A stretch of DNA of 64,000 nucleotides from the NCBI GenBank assembly GCA_019925795.1, contig CM034305.1, positions 55,664,573 to 55,728,572 on the forward strand, in the 5' to 3' direction. The notes under the pieces were generated by a model. It had not been told where the DNA came from, made no database searches, and worked only from the letters and a program-made list of their open reading frames with translations. Source of the DNA: Dendrobium chrysotoxum. Its lineage: Eukaryota > Streptophyta > Magnoliopsida > Asparagales > Orchidaceae. Position numbers and translations under genes: made by a program. Shown piece after piece: positions 10,181 to 21,680 of this stretch (within the stretch, counting starts at the first letter, position 1; each line of letters opens with the position of its first letter).

Positions 10181-11130
10181 GCAGAGAGTTTTAACGAGCT
10201 TAGGTTCCATGTGAATTTTCAAAAGGCAGATTGGGTTTTATATAAGACACTGCCCAGAGATTTTGCCCTCATTTTGTGAGGACTTAATAATCTGAGTTCT
10301 GGTTTCCTATAGGCGCAAGCCCCTATAGTTAATTACCCCTCCTAATAACAAGAGAGAACTTTCGATTAAGGCTAGTCGTTAAAGAGGTTGTATAGGTTGT
10401 AAATCTAGTGTATGATAGCAACAGTTTTAGAGTTTGAATTTTGGATATGAATTTTAGAGTTTGAGGCTTAAAATTTATCATCATAAACTTAAAACTGGTG
10501 ATGGGGGGAATGAAGACGAGCCCAATCAAGATCCCATGGTTCCGTCGTCCCGGGCTGTCATAGTCCTTGGTCTACTTAGTCAGAGGAGGTAGTCAACCCA
10601 ACCTGGTAGAAGGCACCTTATCGGCAGTCATAGGTTGCTTCGTCGAAGAATACCTTGTAGACCCGGGTTGGTATTTGTCTAAAAGGATAGATCTGAATCC
10701 ACCTTAGCTGACAAAGGGCTTTATGCCTATCAAATATACCCTATGATTCATTACTCAAGAGTTTGAAGCCATTAGGAACATACTGGCTGTAATCGTAATA
10801 TAATGGTACCATTTTGCGGCAAAACCACCCAATCAGAGGGCACATGCCACGTCCCTGCTGGCAAGAGACTATTTGAGGATGAATCTCAATGATACACAAG
10901 ATACAAAATTCGTTCTTTGTGAGTTGAGGTTAATTTTAAATTTTTTACCCCCGACAAATGGTTGCGGAAGGTGGATGAGTTTTAATTTTAAGTTTTTAAG
11001 TGATATATTTCATTTTAAGAATTCAGTCTTTTATTGGTTTTAAAATTTAACCCCACCGGTTGAGATTTCGAGCCAACACGGCCATCATCAGGGTAACATT
11101 AAAGTCACTTGTATTTTTGTAGGAATTTGG
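10181..11130 (+). repeat. Dispersed repeat family A, copy 2
   Basis: Shares the ordered blocks described for 250-1560 ('caagcccctatagttaattacccctcctaa', 'ttcgattaagg', 'gatcaagatcccat', 'cgtcccgg', 'ggcagtcataggtt'). It then extends into a segment with 'ccccaccggttgagatttcgag' that looks like retrotransposon untranslated DNA. No coding domain is visible. It lacks the 36-bp array of copy 1. Confidence 0.5.
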
Positions 11131-11459
11131 GAGGTGTTTTATGATTCAAGTCAAGTCGACTCCAGTCCTTCCAAGGAGGGGGATGAAACTTGAATATTTG
11201 ACCTATGCAGCATTTTCGGACCGTTGGATTTAGGAATCATATGTGACGATCGGAGCACATGCAGGTTTTGTTTAGTTTGAAAATAGAATGAACATTTGAC
11301 CCTGCACAACATTCTCAAACATTTGTGTTTGCAACTTTAACACGTTTGTCAGAGCACATGCAAGGGTTTTTTTTTAGTATATTTTCAGTATTATGATAAA
11401 GATATAGTCTTTTATCCACTTGCACAAATGTTGCGGATCCTGTGGTGTGGCGCCGCACT

Positions 11460-11726
11460 TCAGTGGCCCGTGATTTTTATTATTGATTTCCTACTTTTGC
11501 TTACAGGTGAATCGTAGCGTACTTGAGTGTCATGTTTGAATATAAAATTGTTTGATGGTGTGTAAGATTTGCTTGTGTGATTATTGTCAATATTACCATC
11601 TACCACCAAAACTATATTCTTATATGAATATAAGATCATTTTCTTTCTATCATTGCAACCTAAGTTACTTGTATCAGATGATCTTGTAATTATGCTCTGA
11701 CAACTTGATTCAACAGCACTCTTCAC
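11460..11726 (-). CDS. Unrecognised open frame, possible gene fragment
   Basis: An 88-codon minus-strand frame rich in Ser, Asn and Lys (for example VESSCQSIITRSSDTSN). Translation in the same frame can be extended upstream to about 11890 with few stops (blocks such as AKKKDIPLELSSLP), which is more than expected by chance in this AT-rich DNA. I recognise no domain. It could be an exon of a decayed host gene or part of an old retroelement. Confidence 0.25.
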   Translation of the reverse strand: MKSAVESSCQSIITRSSDTSNLGCNDRKKMILYSYKNIVLVVDGNIDNNHTSKSYTPSNNFIFKHDTQVRYDSPVSKSRKSIIKITGH

Positions 11727-12540
11727 ATTTCCATCAAATGAACCAAAAGAGTCACTATTTTCATTATCATATCACATCTTCTAAGTGGGAAGAGATGAAA
11801 GCTCCAAAGGAATATCTTTTTTCTTAGCACATACTAATGATAATATAATCTTAGGGGTTGGCAATGAATGACAAAACCCAAACCTCTCTCTTCAATGGTC
11901 TCTTGCATTCTCCCTTATCAGCATCATTATATTTAAAGATATCATTAAATTAGTAAGTGACCATCAAGCTCATGCCGTCATAGCATAGCTTTTGGCTTTC
12001 TAGATCAACAAGATCCTTTGATCCCTACCCCTCCTCACATATTCATGATATGTCTCCATCTGATGGAATGATGGGTATTCTTTGAGGTTTCCATCATAGC
12101 TCAGTATTCATAGTTTCAATAGAATTATGCTTTGTGTTGTTGCCTAGTCCATTCTTTTGAACTCCTCAATCATTGCCACGACTCTTTGTGGCTATAATTT
12201 CAAATGTCTTTGCTGCTTCAACCCTTTAACTATCTCACTCTCATCGCAATAGGTCTGAGGTTTGGAAGCCTTAGAAGTAGTTTTGCTTGAAGTTTTATCT
12301 CATTTGGATTGAATATTGTGCCATATTATATCTTCAGGGGGTAACTCTAAAAATATCCTCAAAGGGTTTTGCACATATAATTTCAATAATACAATCTCTC
12401 AATTTTTTCTTTATGTAGCAAGCAGGCATTCATAAGAGGATGCTTCCATTAGTTTAATTTGTCAATTTAAATGTGAATTTTTTTAAACCTTTTTTTTTAA
12501 TAATGTAAAATGTCGAAACTTTATTTAAAATTAATTGTGA
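11727..12540. other. No gene recognised
   Basis: Ordinary AT-rich sequence. Scattered minus-strand frames around 12000-12330 are broken by stops and carry no recognised motif. Confidence 0.4.
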
Positions 12541-12549
12541 GGGATCCTT

Positions 12550-13065
12550 TGTTCATTTAAAATTTCGGCAACCTCCTGACGTCCCCTCCCCGTGAGCGGA
12601 GGTTAGGGAGGGCACTTGCCCTTTTGGCTCGACTCGACTAGATCAAATCAACGGTGAGGAGTTTGAGGGAATGAATCGACCCCAGAAATATCTTCATGTC
12701 TTCAATCCACTCGGCCGGATCAAATCGATGGCTAAGGGCTTCGGGGGGCCGAATCAACCCCGGAGCTTCCTTCAAGTCTTCAATTTGTTGAGATCTGGTA
12801 ATTAAGTGATTTAATTTAATTTTAAAAATCTTTTTATTTCCTCGAAAAATTCGACAACCTTCCGACGCCCTCTTCCCGCGAGGGGAGGATGGGGAGGGCA
12901 CTTGCCCTTTTGACTCGACTCGACCAGATCAAATCACGGCGAGGAGTTTGGGAGAGCGAATCGACCCCAAAAATGTCTTCAAGTCTACAATCCACTTGGC
13001 CGGATCAAATCGACGGTCAAGGGCTTCGGGGGACCGAATCAACCCAGGACTTCCTTCAAATCTTC
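12550..13065. repeat. Two tandem copies of a ~286-bp GC-rich unit with internal duplication
   Basis: The blocks 'gggagggcacttgccctttt', 'gactcgactcga(c/t)', 'gaggagtttg', 'gaatcgacccc' and 'ggccggatcaaatcga' recur in the same order 286 bp apart ('gaggagtttg' at 12655 and 12941). Inside each unit a ~76-bp half repeats in diverged form ('gatcaaatc' at 12927 and 13003), so the structure is a repeat within a repeat. It is richer in GC and CpG than its surroundings. Open frames here are by-products of the repeats. Confidence 0.75.
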
Positions 13066-13120
13066 CTCTGTTGCGATGCATATTGCTTGGCTTGCTTTTA
13101 TTATTATTATTACATTAAAT

Positions 13121-13215
13121 AATATATATATATATATATATATATATTATGATATAATATAACATATAATATGATTTATGTATATATTATTATTATATAT
13201 ATTATAATATATCAT
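13121..13215. repeat. (AT)n microsatellite and AT-rich run
   Basis: Pure (ta)n from about 13121 to 13149, followed by imperfect 'tatataatat' sequence to about 13215. Confidence 0.9.
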
Positions 13216-13249
13216 AATAATATATGTATATTAAACAGAAAATAGGGAG

Positions 13250-13615
13250 AAGGAGGGAGTCAAACAAGGCCAGGCGTCGGGCTAGGGCACGGGTCGGAGG
13301 CGGACTCCATGGCGGCGAGTGTTCGATCGGAGACAGAGGCGGCAAGCCAGCGGCAGGTTGAGGGCCTTGGTTCCTTGCGGCTAAGGTCTGTCGGGTTTGA
13401 TGCTGGCGAATCGACGTCGGGCCAGCGAGTGAAGATGGCTGGAGTCAGGCCGGCAACGTGTTCTGCCCAAAGCAAGAGGTTGGGTCGGAGTTACGCATGG
13501 CAGCTGCTCAAGCAAGATGGAGGTCTGGAGGTCGGAAGCTCGGCTTGCTCGACGGAGGGCGTCGGATGGGCTTCGGCGGTGCAGAGGGATGAATAAGAGC
13601 TCAGGTAAGGTATCT
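13250..13615 (+). other. GC-rich island with a 95-codon frame and a splice-donor-like end
   Basis: Base composition changes abruptly from AT-rich to GC-rich, CpG-containing DNA. A plus-strand frame of 95 codons starts with ATG at 13309 (MAASVRSETEAASQRQVEGL) and ends at 13596. It is followed by 'gctcag|gtaagg', a good donor site, at about 13604. The frame has no recognised domain, and Arg/Ala/Gly/Ser dominate because of the composition. It may be the first exon of an unidentified transcript, or part of the neighbouring GC-rich repeat. Confidence 0.25.
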
Positions 13616-15775
13616 CAGTTTTCTCCCTATGTTCCTTCCTTTCCTTCGGTTCTAAGTGCGTCAAGGGCCTCAAATGATTCGGTAGAGGGGTTTAGACATC
13701 GTGAGGAGCGACAGTTTGTGAGGTCGTGGGTGATCGCGGGGTTGACGAGTCGGTGGTTGAGTCGTGGGGGTCGGTCAGCAGTTACAGTCAACATGAGAGA
13801 TAACCTTAGAGACAATACCACCCAAGAAATTAGCTATTACACCTTTAGTAGCTTTGATATACCTAATCTTGGTAAATGCTCATCAAGCATTGATCCTTCA
13901 GTAAATGAGCTTGATGTCATCTTCACCTTTAATGAACCAGTGAGGCTTTGCATCAAAATTTATTATCTTTAAATTATCGTTTGGATAAGATTTTATTTAT
14001 TTTAAGATTTTGCATCAAAATTTATTGAACGTTGCCAAAAACTAAGGTTGATGGAACATGAATTTTATGCTTAGTTTCTTGTTTTTTATATCACAACCGA
14101 TGCTTGCATTAGTAAACCCTAGACTCCAAGACATACTGCATCTCTTTCATTTGAAAATAGCATATACTAAGCCACTATAAGTTGAATATACATTGCATAC
14201 CTTTATACAAATATTAGAAAGATATGGACTTAATATCAATTTTTCCATAACCATTTGTATCTGCAAAATCATTACACTCAAAAAAACACTTAAAGTTCTG
14301 GGAATAACACCAGCATAATGATTTTCTACTCAATACAAAATAAAAGAACTCTCCTGATAAAATGTCCTAAATTTTTCTAGCATATGAGAGTTTTCTTCTT
14401 ATTCCCTACAGTTTTCTGTTGGCTTTGACATAAAAGTAACATCCATAATCAATTTGCTTGACATTAAACAAACTGATGATTCAATATAGTAATAATTTTC
14501 CTCAGTCCTCTTGGTATATCCATTATTCCATAACACATTTTCTCACCAAAACCTGCCGATTCAATTATTATTGTACTTTATCATATTCCTCTTTAATGTA
14601 AATAAAAAACATAAGATTTCATATGATTCTTTATTACTTTTTCCAATAATTTCTTTGACATAAAAATCATCAGCATATAAATATTCCACGCAGAAAATTG
14701 AATTCATAATTCGAAATTTAAAGTTTTCTTCAAACCTTTTTCCATCATATTTTTCCATAACTACATTGCATTATTAAAAATATTAATTCCCATAAAATTA
14801 GCAGAATTCTACGTATCCTTTTCGTTCTTAAAAATTGGATCTTAAAAGCATCTTCTCTAATCATAATGCATATGTTTAGTCATAAGAATTTAATGCAAAT
14901 TTCAAAGGGCATCACATCTGGGACTCAAGTTTCAGGATTTGGCTTCTTAATAGCCAACTCAACTGCAAGTTTTACAACTACAATTTTTTGCTTTACTCCA
15001 ATGAAATAATTGACAATTACTTCCATTATCCCATTCTATAGAAATATCCTACTTAGAGCTATTTAATAATATCTACAAATGACATTTTCACCTCTGCGGA
15101 ATCACTGAGCCTAATTATAAATGTAGTTGATTGCCTTTAGCTTTTTTTACATAAAAGTAGAAGGCGCTATAGCTCTGATAGGGTCCTTATTAAGGGGCAA
15201 ATTTTGTGAAAATAAAAAAAATAATAAATAACTGTCAAACTCAGGCAGACGAAGAAAAAAATAGTCAATTGTTAATGGTTGAGTAATTAAAATGTCCAAC
15301 TCATAATTGAAATTTTCATAGGTTAAATTATCGTTGGTTTGATGCATGTTATTGTGAGTCTTTAAAAATTTGTTAAAAAAGTCTCCTCAATGGAATCTCC
15401 AGATTCCATTCCAGAAACATCCTTCGACTCAAAAAATTATACACAAATAAAAACAAGCTAAAACAACCCAACCTAAAGAATGCCACTGCAAATCTACCAC
15501 AAAAAGTGGAATATGCTACCACATAAGCAGATGAGGGGCCAAAGAAACAAAGCAGCATATACCATCTGCTTAAACGGTCAAAAGGACAATTTCAATCTAA
15601 AGGCAGCTTACGAAAAAGAAAGAAACATAGACGGAAACACGTAGAAGATAGTCTTGAAAAGTCAAAATTAATAATCTGCAAAGAATATTCAGGCCATCAA
15701 AACAGAAAAAAAGTAGATATATTACAAAAATATGAGAAGAAATTAGAAAAGGAACAAATAAAATCCACAACCAAC
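13616..15775. other. Presumed intron of the AAA-ATPase gene, no feature recognised
   Basis: AT-rich. The FHA-domain exons expected after exon 3 should lie on the minus strand between here and 4892, but I found none. A small frame containing 'YADD' at 14561-14758 is not a reverse transcriptase. Confidence 0.4.
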
Positions 15776-15885
15776 CTGGGAGCACCGCGAAATGAGCTTG
15801 GACCAGGCTGCCTTCTGTGGTAAACCCTCCCCTTTCTCTGACGGCAGTTCCAACTCAGGCAGCACCTTCATCAATTGCTCAGCTT
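15776..15885 (-). CDS. FHA/AAA+ ATPase gene, exon 3
   Basis: Between the acceptor 'ttggcag|AAGCTG' and the donor 'TCCCAG|gttggt' the frame reads EAEQLMKVLPELELPSE, then AAWSKLISRCSQ. The last block is the 'PW.KL.SQ.SQNPH' segment that leads into the FHA domain in plant AAA+ ATPases of the AT1G02890/AT4G02480 group. The phase fits: exon 2 ends with one base of a Gly/Glu codon and exon 3 supplies the other two. The frame stays open and ends in phase 0. Confidence 0.7.
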
Positions 15886-16030
15886 CTGCCAAATCCCAAC
15901 ATGCATAACCCTCTCAAATTTCAGCACAACCAAAAGGGAGCTATAAGGTATACCACAACAATCGGAAAAAAAAAACAAAAAATCTAAAAAACCAGTAGCT
16001 TGCGGCTAAGTACTGAGCGCGACATGAGAC

Positions 16031-16208
16031 CTCGAGTAGAAAAATCCACTATAAAACTCTCCTCCACGCCGTCTCCATCCATCTTGTCTTCCTCCATAGC
16101 AGCAGCTGCTACAGTAGGATCTCCCAGTTGATGACGGTCCCCAGAAGTAGCCGCAAGCACCTTCGGGTTTGGACAATCTTCTTGCGAAGTCTCATCCTCT
16201 GCATCTCC
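16031..16208 (-). CDS. FHA/AAA+ ATPase gene, exon 2
   Basis: The acceptor 'ttttccag|GGAGAT' opens a frame reading GDAEDETSQEDCPNPKVLA, then an acidic stretch with DGDGVEESFIVDFSTR, and the donor 'CTCGAG|gtctca'. This acidic, low-complexity stretch before the FHA domain is typical of the family and poorly conserved. The call therefore depends on the neighbouring exons and on consistent phases (0 in, 1 out). The intron between exons 1 and 2 is 94 nt. Confidence 0.65.
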
Positions 16209-16302
16209 CTGGAAAATTCCAATCAAACAAAACGAATTCAAACCCAGAAATCAGAATCCCCAATGAGGATCGAGTTCCAAGAAGATCAAGGGAAAATCGG
16301 AC

Positions 16303-16392
16303 CTTTGAGCGCTTAGGCTTCGGTGAAGATGATGTAGAAGGAGAAGAAAGAGAGCGCTTAGTGGAAGCTGAACTTCTCCTCGTCTCCACCAT
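16303..16392 (-). CDS. FHA/AAA+ ATPase gene, exon 1 with start codon
   Basis: The frame starts at ATG 16392 and reads MVETRRSSASTKRSLSSPST, then SSSPKPKRSK, ending at the donor 'AAAG|gtccga' in phase 0. MVETRRSSSxSKRxLSSPS...KRSK is the characteristic N terminus of plant FHA-containing AAA+ ATPases (P-loop NTPases of the AT1G02890/AT4G02480 group, MSP1/spastin-like ATPase module at the C terminus). The basic 'KPKRSK' could be a nuclear signal. Upstream on the minus strand is a CT-rich leader with an acceptor-like 'ttttttctgcag' just before the ATG, so the 5' UTR may also be spliced. The later exon at 4308-4892 probably belongs to the same gene. Confidence 0.75.
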
Positions 16393-16560
16393 CTCTTCCT
16401 CTTCCTGCAGAAAAAAAAAAACGAGAGGAAGGCGAAGAAGAAGGGAGGGAATAGCGGATGGAGATAAGCACCGAGAGGAAGCTACCACCGATGGACCCGT
16501 GGGATGGGTTTATTTGTATTTGATGATGACATCTTATTTAATGCAATAAATACCAAACAA
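16393..16560 (-). promoter_or_regulatory. Leader and putative upstream region of the AAA-ATPase gene
   Basis: On the minus strand the ~150 bp before the start codon are CT-rich ('cctcccttcttcttcgcc'), like a plant 5' UTR, and preceded by AT-rich DNA. I see no convincing TATA box. Confidence 0.35.
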
Positions 16561-17570
16561 GCAATATTGCATGTTTAAAGCTATTCGTGAAGGGAAATTT
16601 GACTATATCTGCTAGTAGGCTAAATATTGCTATTTTTTTAATATATTCGATTTTTTTTTTTTTTGATAAATGTTTCCAGCATTTAAATAGGGTTTGAATT
16701 TAGTTTAAACATTGTTGGGACCTTCATGTGACATTCTCAGGAATATTTTGTCAATTTCTCTTATTGTCATTAGGGAAGTATGACAGGATTGGAATGATTG
16801 GGGGGGTTTGAGTTCATAGATCAACAATGTTCGAGGAGAAGACGGGTTTATGAATAATGACCAGTAATATGTGAAGAAGAATATGATTTCATAATATACC
16901 TCATAGAGAAGGCATCGACAGGACTAATGGAATATGAAGGGGATGAGGATTTTACAACATACCTCACTAGGGAAGACATCACAGGAGTTTGTTGTGAAAA
17001 GGCATCAATAGGGTCGGAACAAAGGGGTGAGGACGATGAAAGTTGAAGTTTTCAGAATGAAGAGGATGAATGATAACGATAAAGGTTCGAACCTTGATTT
17101 GAATGAGATTTAAATAAAGTGTCGAATTAGGTTCGAAATCAGGTTCAAATTAGGTTGAATTTTAGCTGAGTTCAAACTACCTCATTTGCAACAAATTTCA
17201 ATAAACAATCAATGAATAAAAAAAGATAATTTTTTGAAAAAAAAAATTTGTGTACTTGTCTAAGCAAGCAAATAGTAGGAATATTTATCTAATTATGTTT
17301 ATTATAAGTCATAAATACTCAAAGTTCTCATTCAAAAATATAATTATTTTCGGACTCATCTAGCATTTTTAATAATTAATGTTACTCTTCTAAGGTCAAA
17401 TTAATTGCGCTCATTATAAATTATTTAGTAATTATTGGATATTTTATGATAAATATTTATTTTTTTAATCAAACAATAAACAAAATTAAATTAAAAAATA
17501 ATTTATTTAAGATTAAAGACTCCTTGATGCCTAAGCAATCATGATTAACAACTAAAATTTTTAATCTACT
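16561..17570. other. Spacer, nothing recognised
   Basis: Contains a T run around 16650-16664. A segment around 16880-17000 has two related phrases ('cataatatacctca...gaaggcatc' and 'caacatacctcac...gaagacatc') about 80 bp apart. No gene is visible. Confidence 0.4.
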
Positions 17571-17579
17571 CTCATATCT

Positions 17580-19120
17580 TTAATAGAAGCTAGAGATACC
17601 AGATTACCTTCTTCCATAGTTCATTTAATTTTAGAGTTGATATCAGACATGACAGGACACTTATCACTCCCTAAAATATGAAACTCTCTCTTTCCATAAA
17701 TAAGGCTACTTTCTTTTTCAGACAATTAATCTTATCCTTACACTAACTCAAACCAATATATGCCCAAAATGATATCAAACCTAGAAAATAAGCAAAAATA
17801 ATAAGCTAACTTCCACTTCCTATGAAAATTTCTAATTCACATAGATAAAATCTTCTAGCAATCATACTATCTATAGTAGGCAAAATAATAGATAGGGTAG
17901 AAGACAATAACACAAAAGGTAAATACAGCAGGTTAGAGTTCTCTCAGAAATAATTGAATGACTAGCACTAAAATTAAATAAAATATGATAAGGCGTAGCT
18001 AAAACATAAGTCATACATGTCACCACATCAGGAGAATCTTTAGCCTCTTATTAAGTTAGACTATATACACATTGCTAAATAAAAGTCAACACTATATAAC
18101 AACTAGACTCTCCACATGAACACCTGTAGACTATCTCCCTATCATAGGACCTTTGCCTCTACTAGAGGTTGCATCAGAATATCCTCGAGGCAGAACATTC
18201 CTCAGCTTCCCTGCTAATTTGATAGAACTCTCAGAACAAACACCAGAAAGTTGATCAGGTTCTACATGGAAATATTCTATAACTCTGTGTCCACTTTGCC
18301 TATAATGAAAACACTGGTCTATCAGCTGGTAACATATCCTTATATATCTCCTACCACAACTCAAGCATATCTATATAGAACTGTTAGAACTGGTCGTACT
18401 ACCCCTAAAAAAACTTTGCCTAGATGAACTCTACTTACAGGGTCCATATCAACTCTTCTTTCTAGAATATCTACTCCCACTCTCAGATAACTCTCTAGCG
18501 AATCTCTTCCTACTTCCAGCCCACCGCTATAGAGTAGTAGTCAGGTCATTTTCAATCAATCCAGCTCACTTAACCAGCTCAAAAAAATAATAATATGGAA
18601 TTAAATCAACAATTATCTTAGAGCATCTCGTAAACCTCTCTGAAAATGATAACACTTCTCTCCCAAAGTGCTAACAAGCTTCAGAGCATACCTATTCAAA
18701 GCACTAAACTTTGCCTTGCGCTGCATCATAGTCCTGCTCCCCTAAACTAATCTAAAAAATGTCTCATATATATTCTATCAGGCAGACATAGGTACAAACT
18801 AGTCTCTAAATATATTAATAAATTTCTTCCAACTAATTAGAGAGCTCAACCTCACATAAAATTTCGTCTGCTGTTGGCCCAACCACCAGCGCTCAACTTG
18901 ACTATCTAATAAAAATACAGCCAAAGGTACCCTTTTCTCAAAAGGACACTATATACCATCAAATGACTTCTCATACCTCATCAACTAATTCTTAACCCTA
19001 GGCTCAATAGTACCCTCAAATCTCAAAGGTATTAACCTTAAAAATATCTGTAGATATATATCTATAACTTTAGTCCTACCAGAAGAATCCTCTCTCTCAC
19101 TAGCCAGTAGCCGTTAGGAG
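17580..19120 (-). pseudogene. Ty3/gypsy retrotransposon gag-protease remnant
   Basis: Reading the minus strand with several stops and shifts, the part from about 18960 down gives EKRVPLAVFLLDSQVERWW, ISWKKFINIFRD, MMQRKAKFSALNRYA and EVLSFSERFTR. These are the ordered blocks of the Ty3/gypsy gag domain ('A...L...A..WW', 'W..F...F', 'M....EF..L.R'). At 18330-18290 is a degraded zinc knuckle, QCFHYRQSGHRVIEYF, whose Cys positions are partly lost. Beyond it (18060-17900) is a protease-like block, ATPYHILFNFSASHSIIS, where the catalytic 'DSGASHSFI' has lost its D. No reverse transcriptase follows, so the element is truncated. Confidence 0.75.
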
Positions 19121-20565
19121 AATGAAATGTCATGAATAGTGAATTTAGATTATTTTATTATTAAAATAAACCAATGATGCCTGACACGGTACTCCTCAGA
19201 GAGCCCACAATTTTGTTGCATCACCTTCAAGACCACTGCACTAAATTATTTTCAAATTTCCTGAGAGCTCTGGCGCTGGAGCAATGCTAACACTAGTACC
19301 ATAGCACCCCAAGTAAAAAATTAGACTTTTCCAAACATGAAAATAGACTCCCAAAACAATTTGTAGATCACATGCAGTCTCTCATACGCACCCAGAATAT
19401 TCCTAGATACAAGCAAAAAGTTGTAAATGCAGAAATTTAATAGATTACTTTGAATCTGGTCTGGTTAGAATAGGTTAAAAGGTCCGTCGGCTTTACAGGT
19501 ATCATATTTTCACACACATAATTAAGTAGAAAGCATAAATAAAATTCCTTAGTTTAGGGTCTTCAGCTTACTCCTAATGATGGGTCTACTATGCTTAGCA
19601 CAAAATTTCTTGGATTGAGACCTAATGGTTGGAACCTATTTGTCATATAATACTTTTGATGCTCTTACATCTAAACCACTTAGAAAGCTTCAAATGGTGT
19701 TAGAAATAGTGTAGTAGCCTTAGGAATGGTGTAGAGGAGTAGTGTTGAGTTTTCATGCAAAGGAGATTGACTATGTAGTAAAAAAGGGGGTTTGGATAAA
19801 ATTTCTCACTTAGGATTTAGCATTTTGGTGTTTTAAACTTTGAAACTCTGGGCCTTATAAAACTATTTAAATAGATAAACGGGTGTCTCTACTTAAATTC
19901 TTGGGGGTTTCATAAATTTTTAATGTGTTTAGATAAGCTAAATGTGGTCTAGAGAAAAACTAGGTTAGGTTTAAGCTAGTCATAGCGAGAGATCTTTTGT
20001 ACCTTTTTGATAGATTTTAGTGGTAAAAAATTAGTTAAGTTATATGGGAATGTAGGAGGAGAATTGTAGAAGACTTATACAATAAGAGATGGACAACATT
20101 CATGGAGATTTTGAGAACTCATCACTCACAAAAGTGGAAAATCATAAAGAAATCTTTACAGTGCTTCAATGGTGAGGCAAGCCATGAAACCCCTCCTCCT
20201 TGGAAATAAACTCAAAATTTAGCAAAATAACATCATTATTCATCTCTCATTCTAACAAATATATATAGTGATTGCAATGACCTAATTGAAATACACAAAG
20301 AGAGGGGAAAACAGAGGGGGACTGACCATAAGAGTGACTAGGACAAAGTGTGAGGTAACTATAAAGTATCCCCCATCTCTTTGCTTTCGATGGTCAACCA
20401 TGCATGGATAATGCTTATTTGATTTATTTTATTCAAATATTAATAAAGATCACATTCCCTCAATATTTGAAAACCTAAACTTTAAATTTTTGGAATTTTT
20501 TAAAATTCAAAATTTATAATTTACATTTTAAAATTATCCTTGCAACCAACAATGACATACATTTT
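19121..20565. other. Possible 5' flank of the gypsy remnant, otherwise unrecognised
   Basis: Lies upstream of the gag remnant on the minus strand, where an untranslated leader and LTR would be expected, but no primer site or LTR pair was found. A phrase 'acattttaaaattatcc' is repeated at about 20523 and 20558. Confidence 0.35.
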
Positions 20566-20567
20566 AA

Positions 20568-20760
20568 AATTATCCCGCTACATGAGGTCAACTATATGAA
20601 GCTTTTTTCTTTATTTTGTCATGTTAAGTGTAAGATTCTCTTTTACATCTAATAAAGAAAGGTCATTTCTAATACTTTCTAACCAACTCTTTTTAGGTAT
20701 GCCTCTACCTTTCTTGACATAGGCTAAATCTAACACATCTACTATACTAACCAGGTCCTT
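20568..20760 (-). mobile_element. RTE-type LINE 3' end, left piece
   Basis: Reverse complement of the RTE LINE terminus: 'cgctacatgaggtcaactatatgaa', 'ctaataaagaaaggtcatttctaat' and 'tgcctctacctttcttgacata' match the copies at 25660 and 58720. The match stops near 20760 in the block that elsewhere reads 'taggtcatcagaaggc', and resumes at about 23395. Confidence 0.8.
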
Positions 20761-21680
20761 ATCATCTTTGCAGTGTGCAATTGCACTTAATATGACCCAA
20801 TCTTGTAAAGGTAATATAATGCAATTTCTGCATTAACACCTCTTGCATGTGTCTTTAAGTGTTATATATGTATGTGAATGTCTGAATCCATTCTGAAGTA
20901 GGTCCTAGGGGTCGGTATGCATAAATAAAAAATTTGGAATTTTTTCTTGGGATTGCTGCAGTGCTGCGTGGCCAAGAACTCATTAGTCGGCATTGCAGTA
21001 ACATTCTCTGGAGCACCGTGACTCTAGATCAAATTTTTATAAAAAATATCAAGATATACTATTTTCTCATTTGACTAATCCCTCCATATGTGTCTGCAGT
21101 TTAGAGGGAGAAAGTTGGTTTTGGGCAATTTCAATCTATTTTTTGCTGTTCACCCAATTTTGAAAGTTTTTCGGATCGCGGTAGGATACATTTTAGCTAT
21201 TTAATTTTTTAAAATATAAAAATTTTAGAATTTTTTTATTTAAAATATAATTTCATAATTTAAAAATGTGGATAACTTCACACCTATTAAACTTTCACCA
21301 TGTCATTTTTTGTATGTTATAGGTATGATCATTATAAATATTTAAGTATTTTTAAAAAAATATTTTGTAGGGTTGTTTGATAAATTAAAAAAAATTCTTA
21401 GCCCAAAAATTAAGGCTGTAGTACAATTAAAGCTCCAAAAAAGTGTTATGAATAACCCTGGTAATGTGGTGAAATTCTAGTATTATAAAATTTTGCTCAG
21501 CTGTTGAATTTATTCCCTACCAATAAAGCATTTTGTGTATTTCTAAATTTGGTTTATTTACATTTCTTTTTTACAAGTGGTGATATATGCACCTATCTAC
21601 TTGAATTATATGATTTTGTTGAGATTTGATATTGGAGGAAGTTCTACTATACTGTATACACTAAGAGTTATAAGGGCATG
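20761..21680. other. Left part of an insertion splitting the LINE, unrecognised
   Basis: No coding domain. It belongs to a ~2.6-kb block (about 20761-23395) that separates two adjoining parts of one RTE LINE. The CACTA element sits inside this block. Confidence 0.4.

Noticed and set aside
14561..14758. 65-codon frame containing YADD, the reverse transcriptase catalytic motif
   Set aside because: No other reverse transcriptase block lies around it; the four residues are chance.
16169..16549. 126-codon plus-strand frame over AAA-ATPase exons 1-2
   Set aside because: The minus-strand frames have the correct start, splice sites and family match; this is their shadow.
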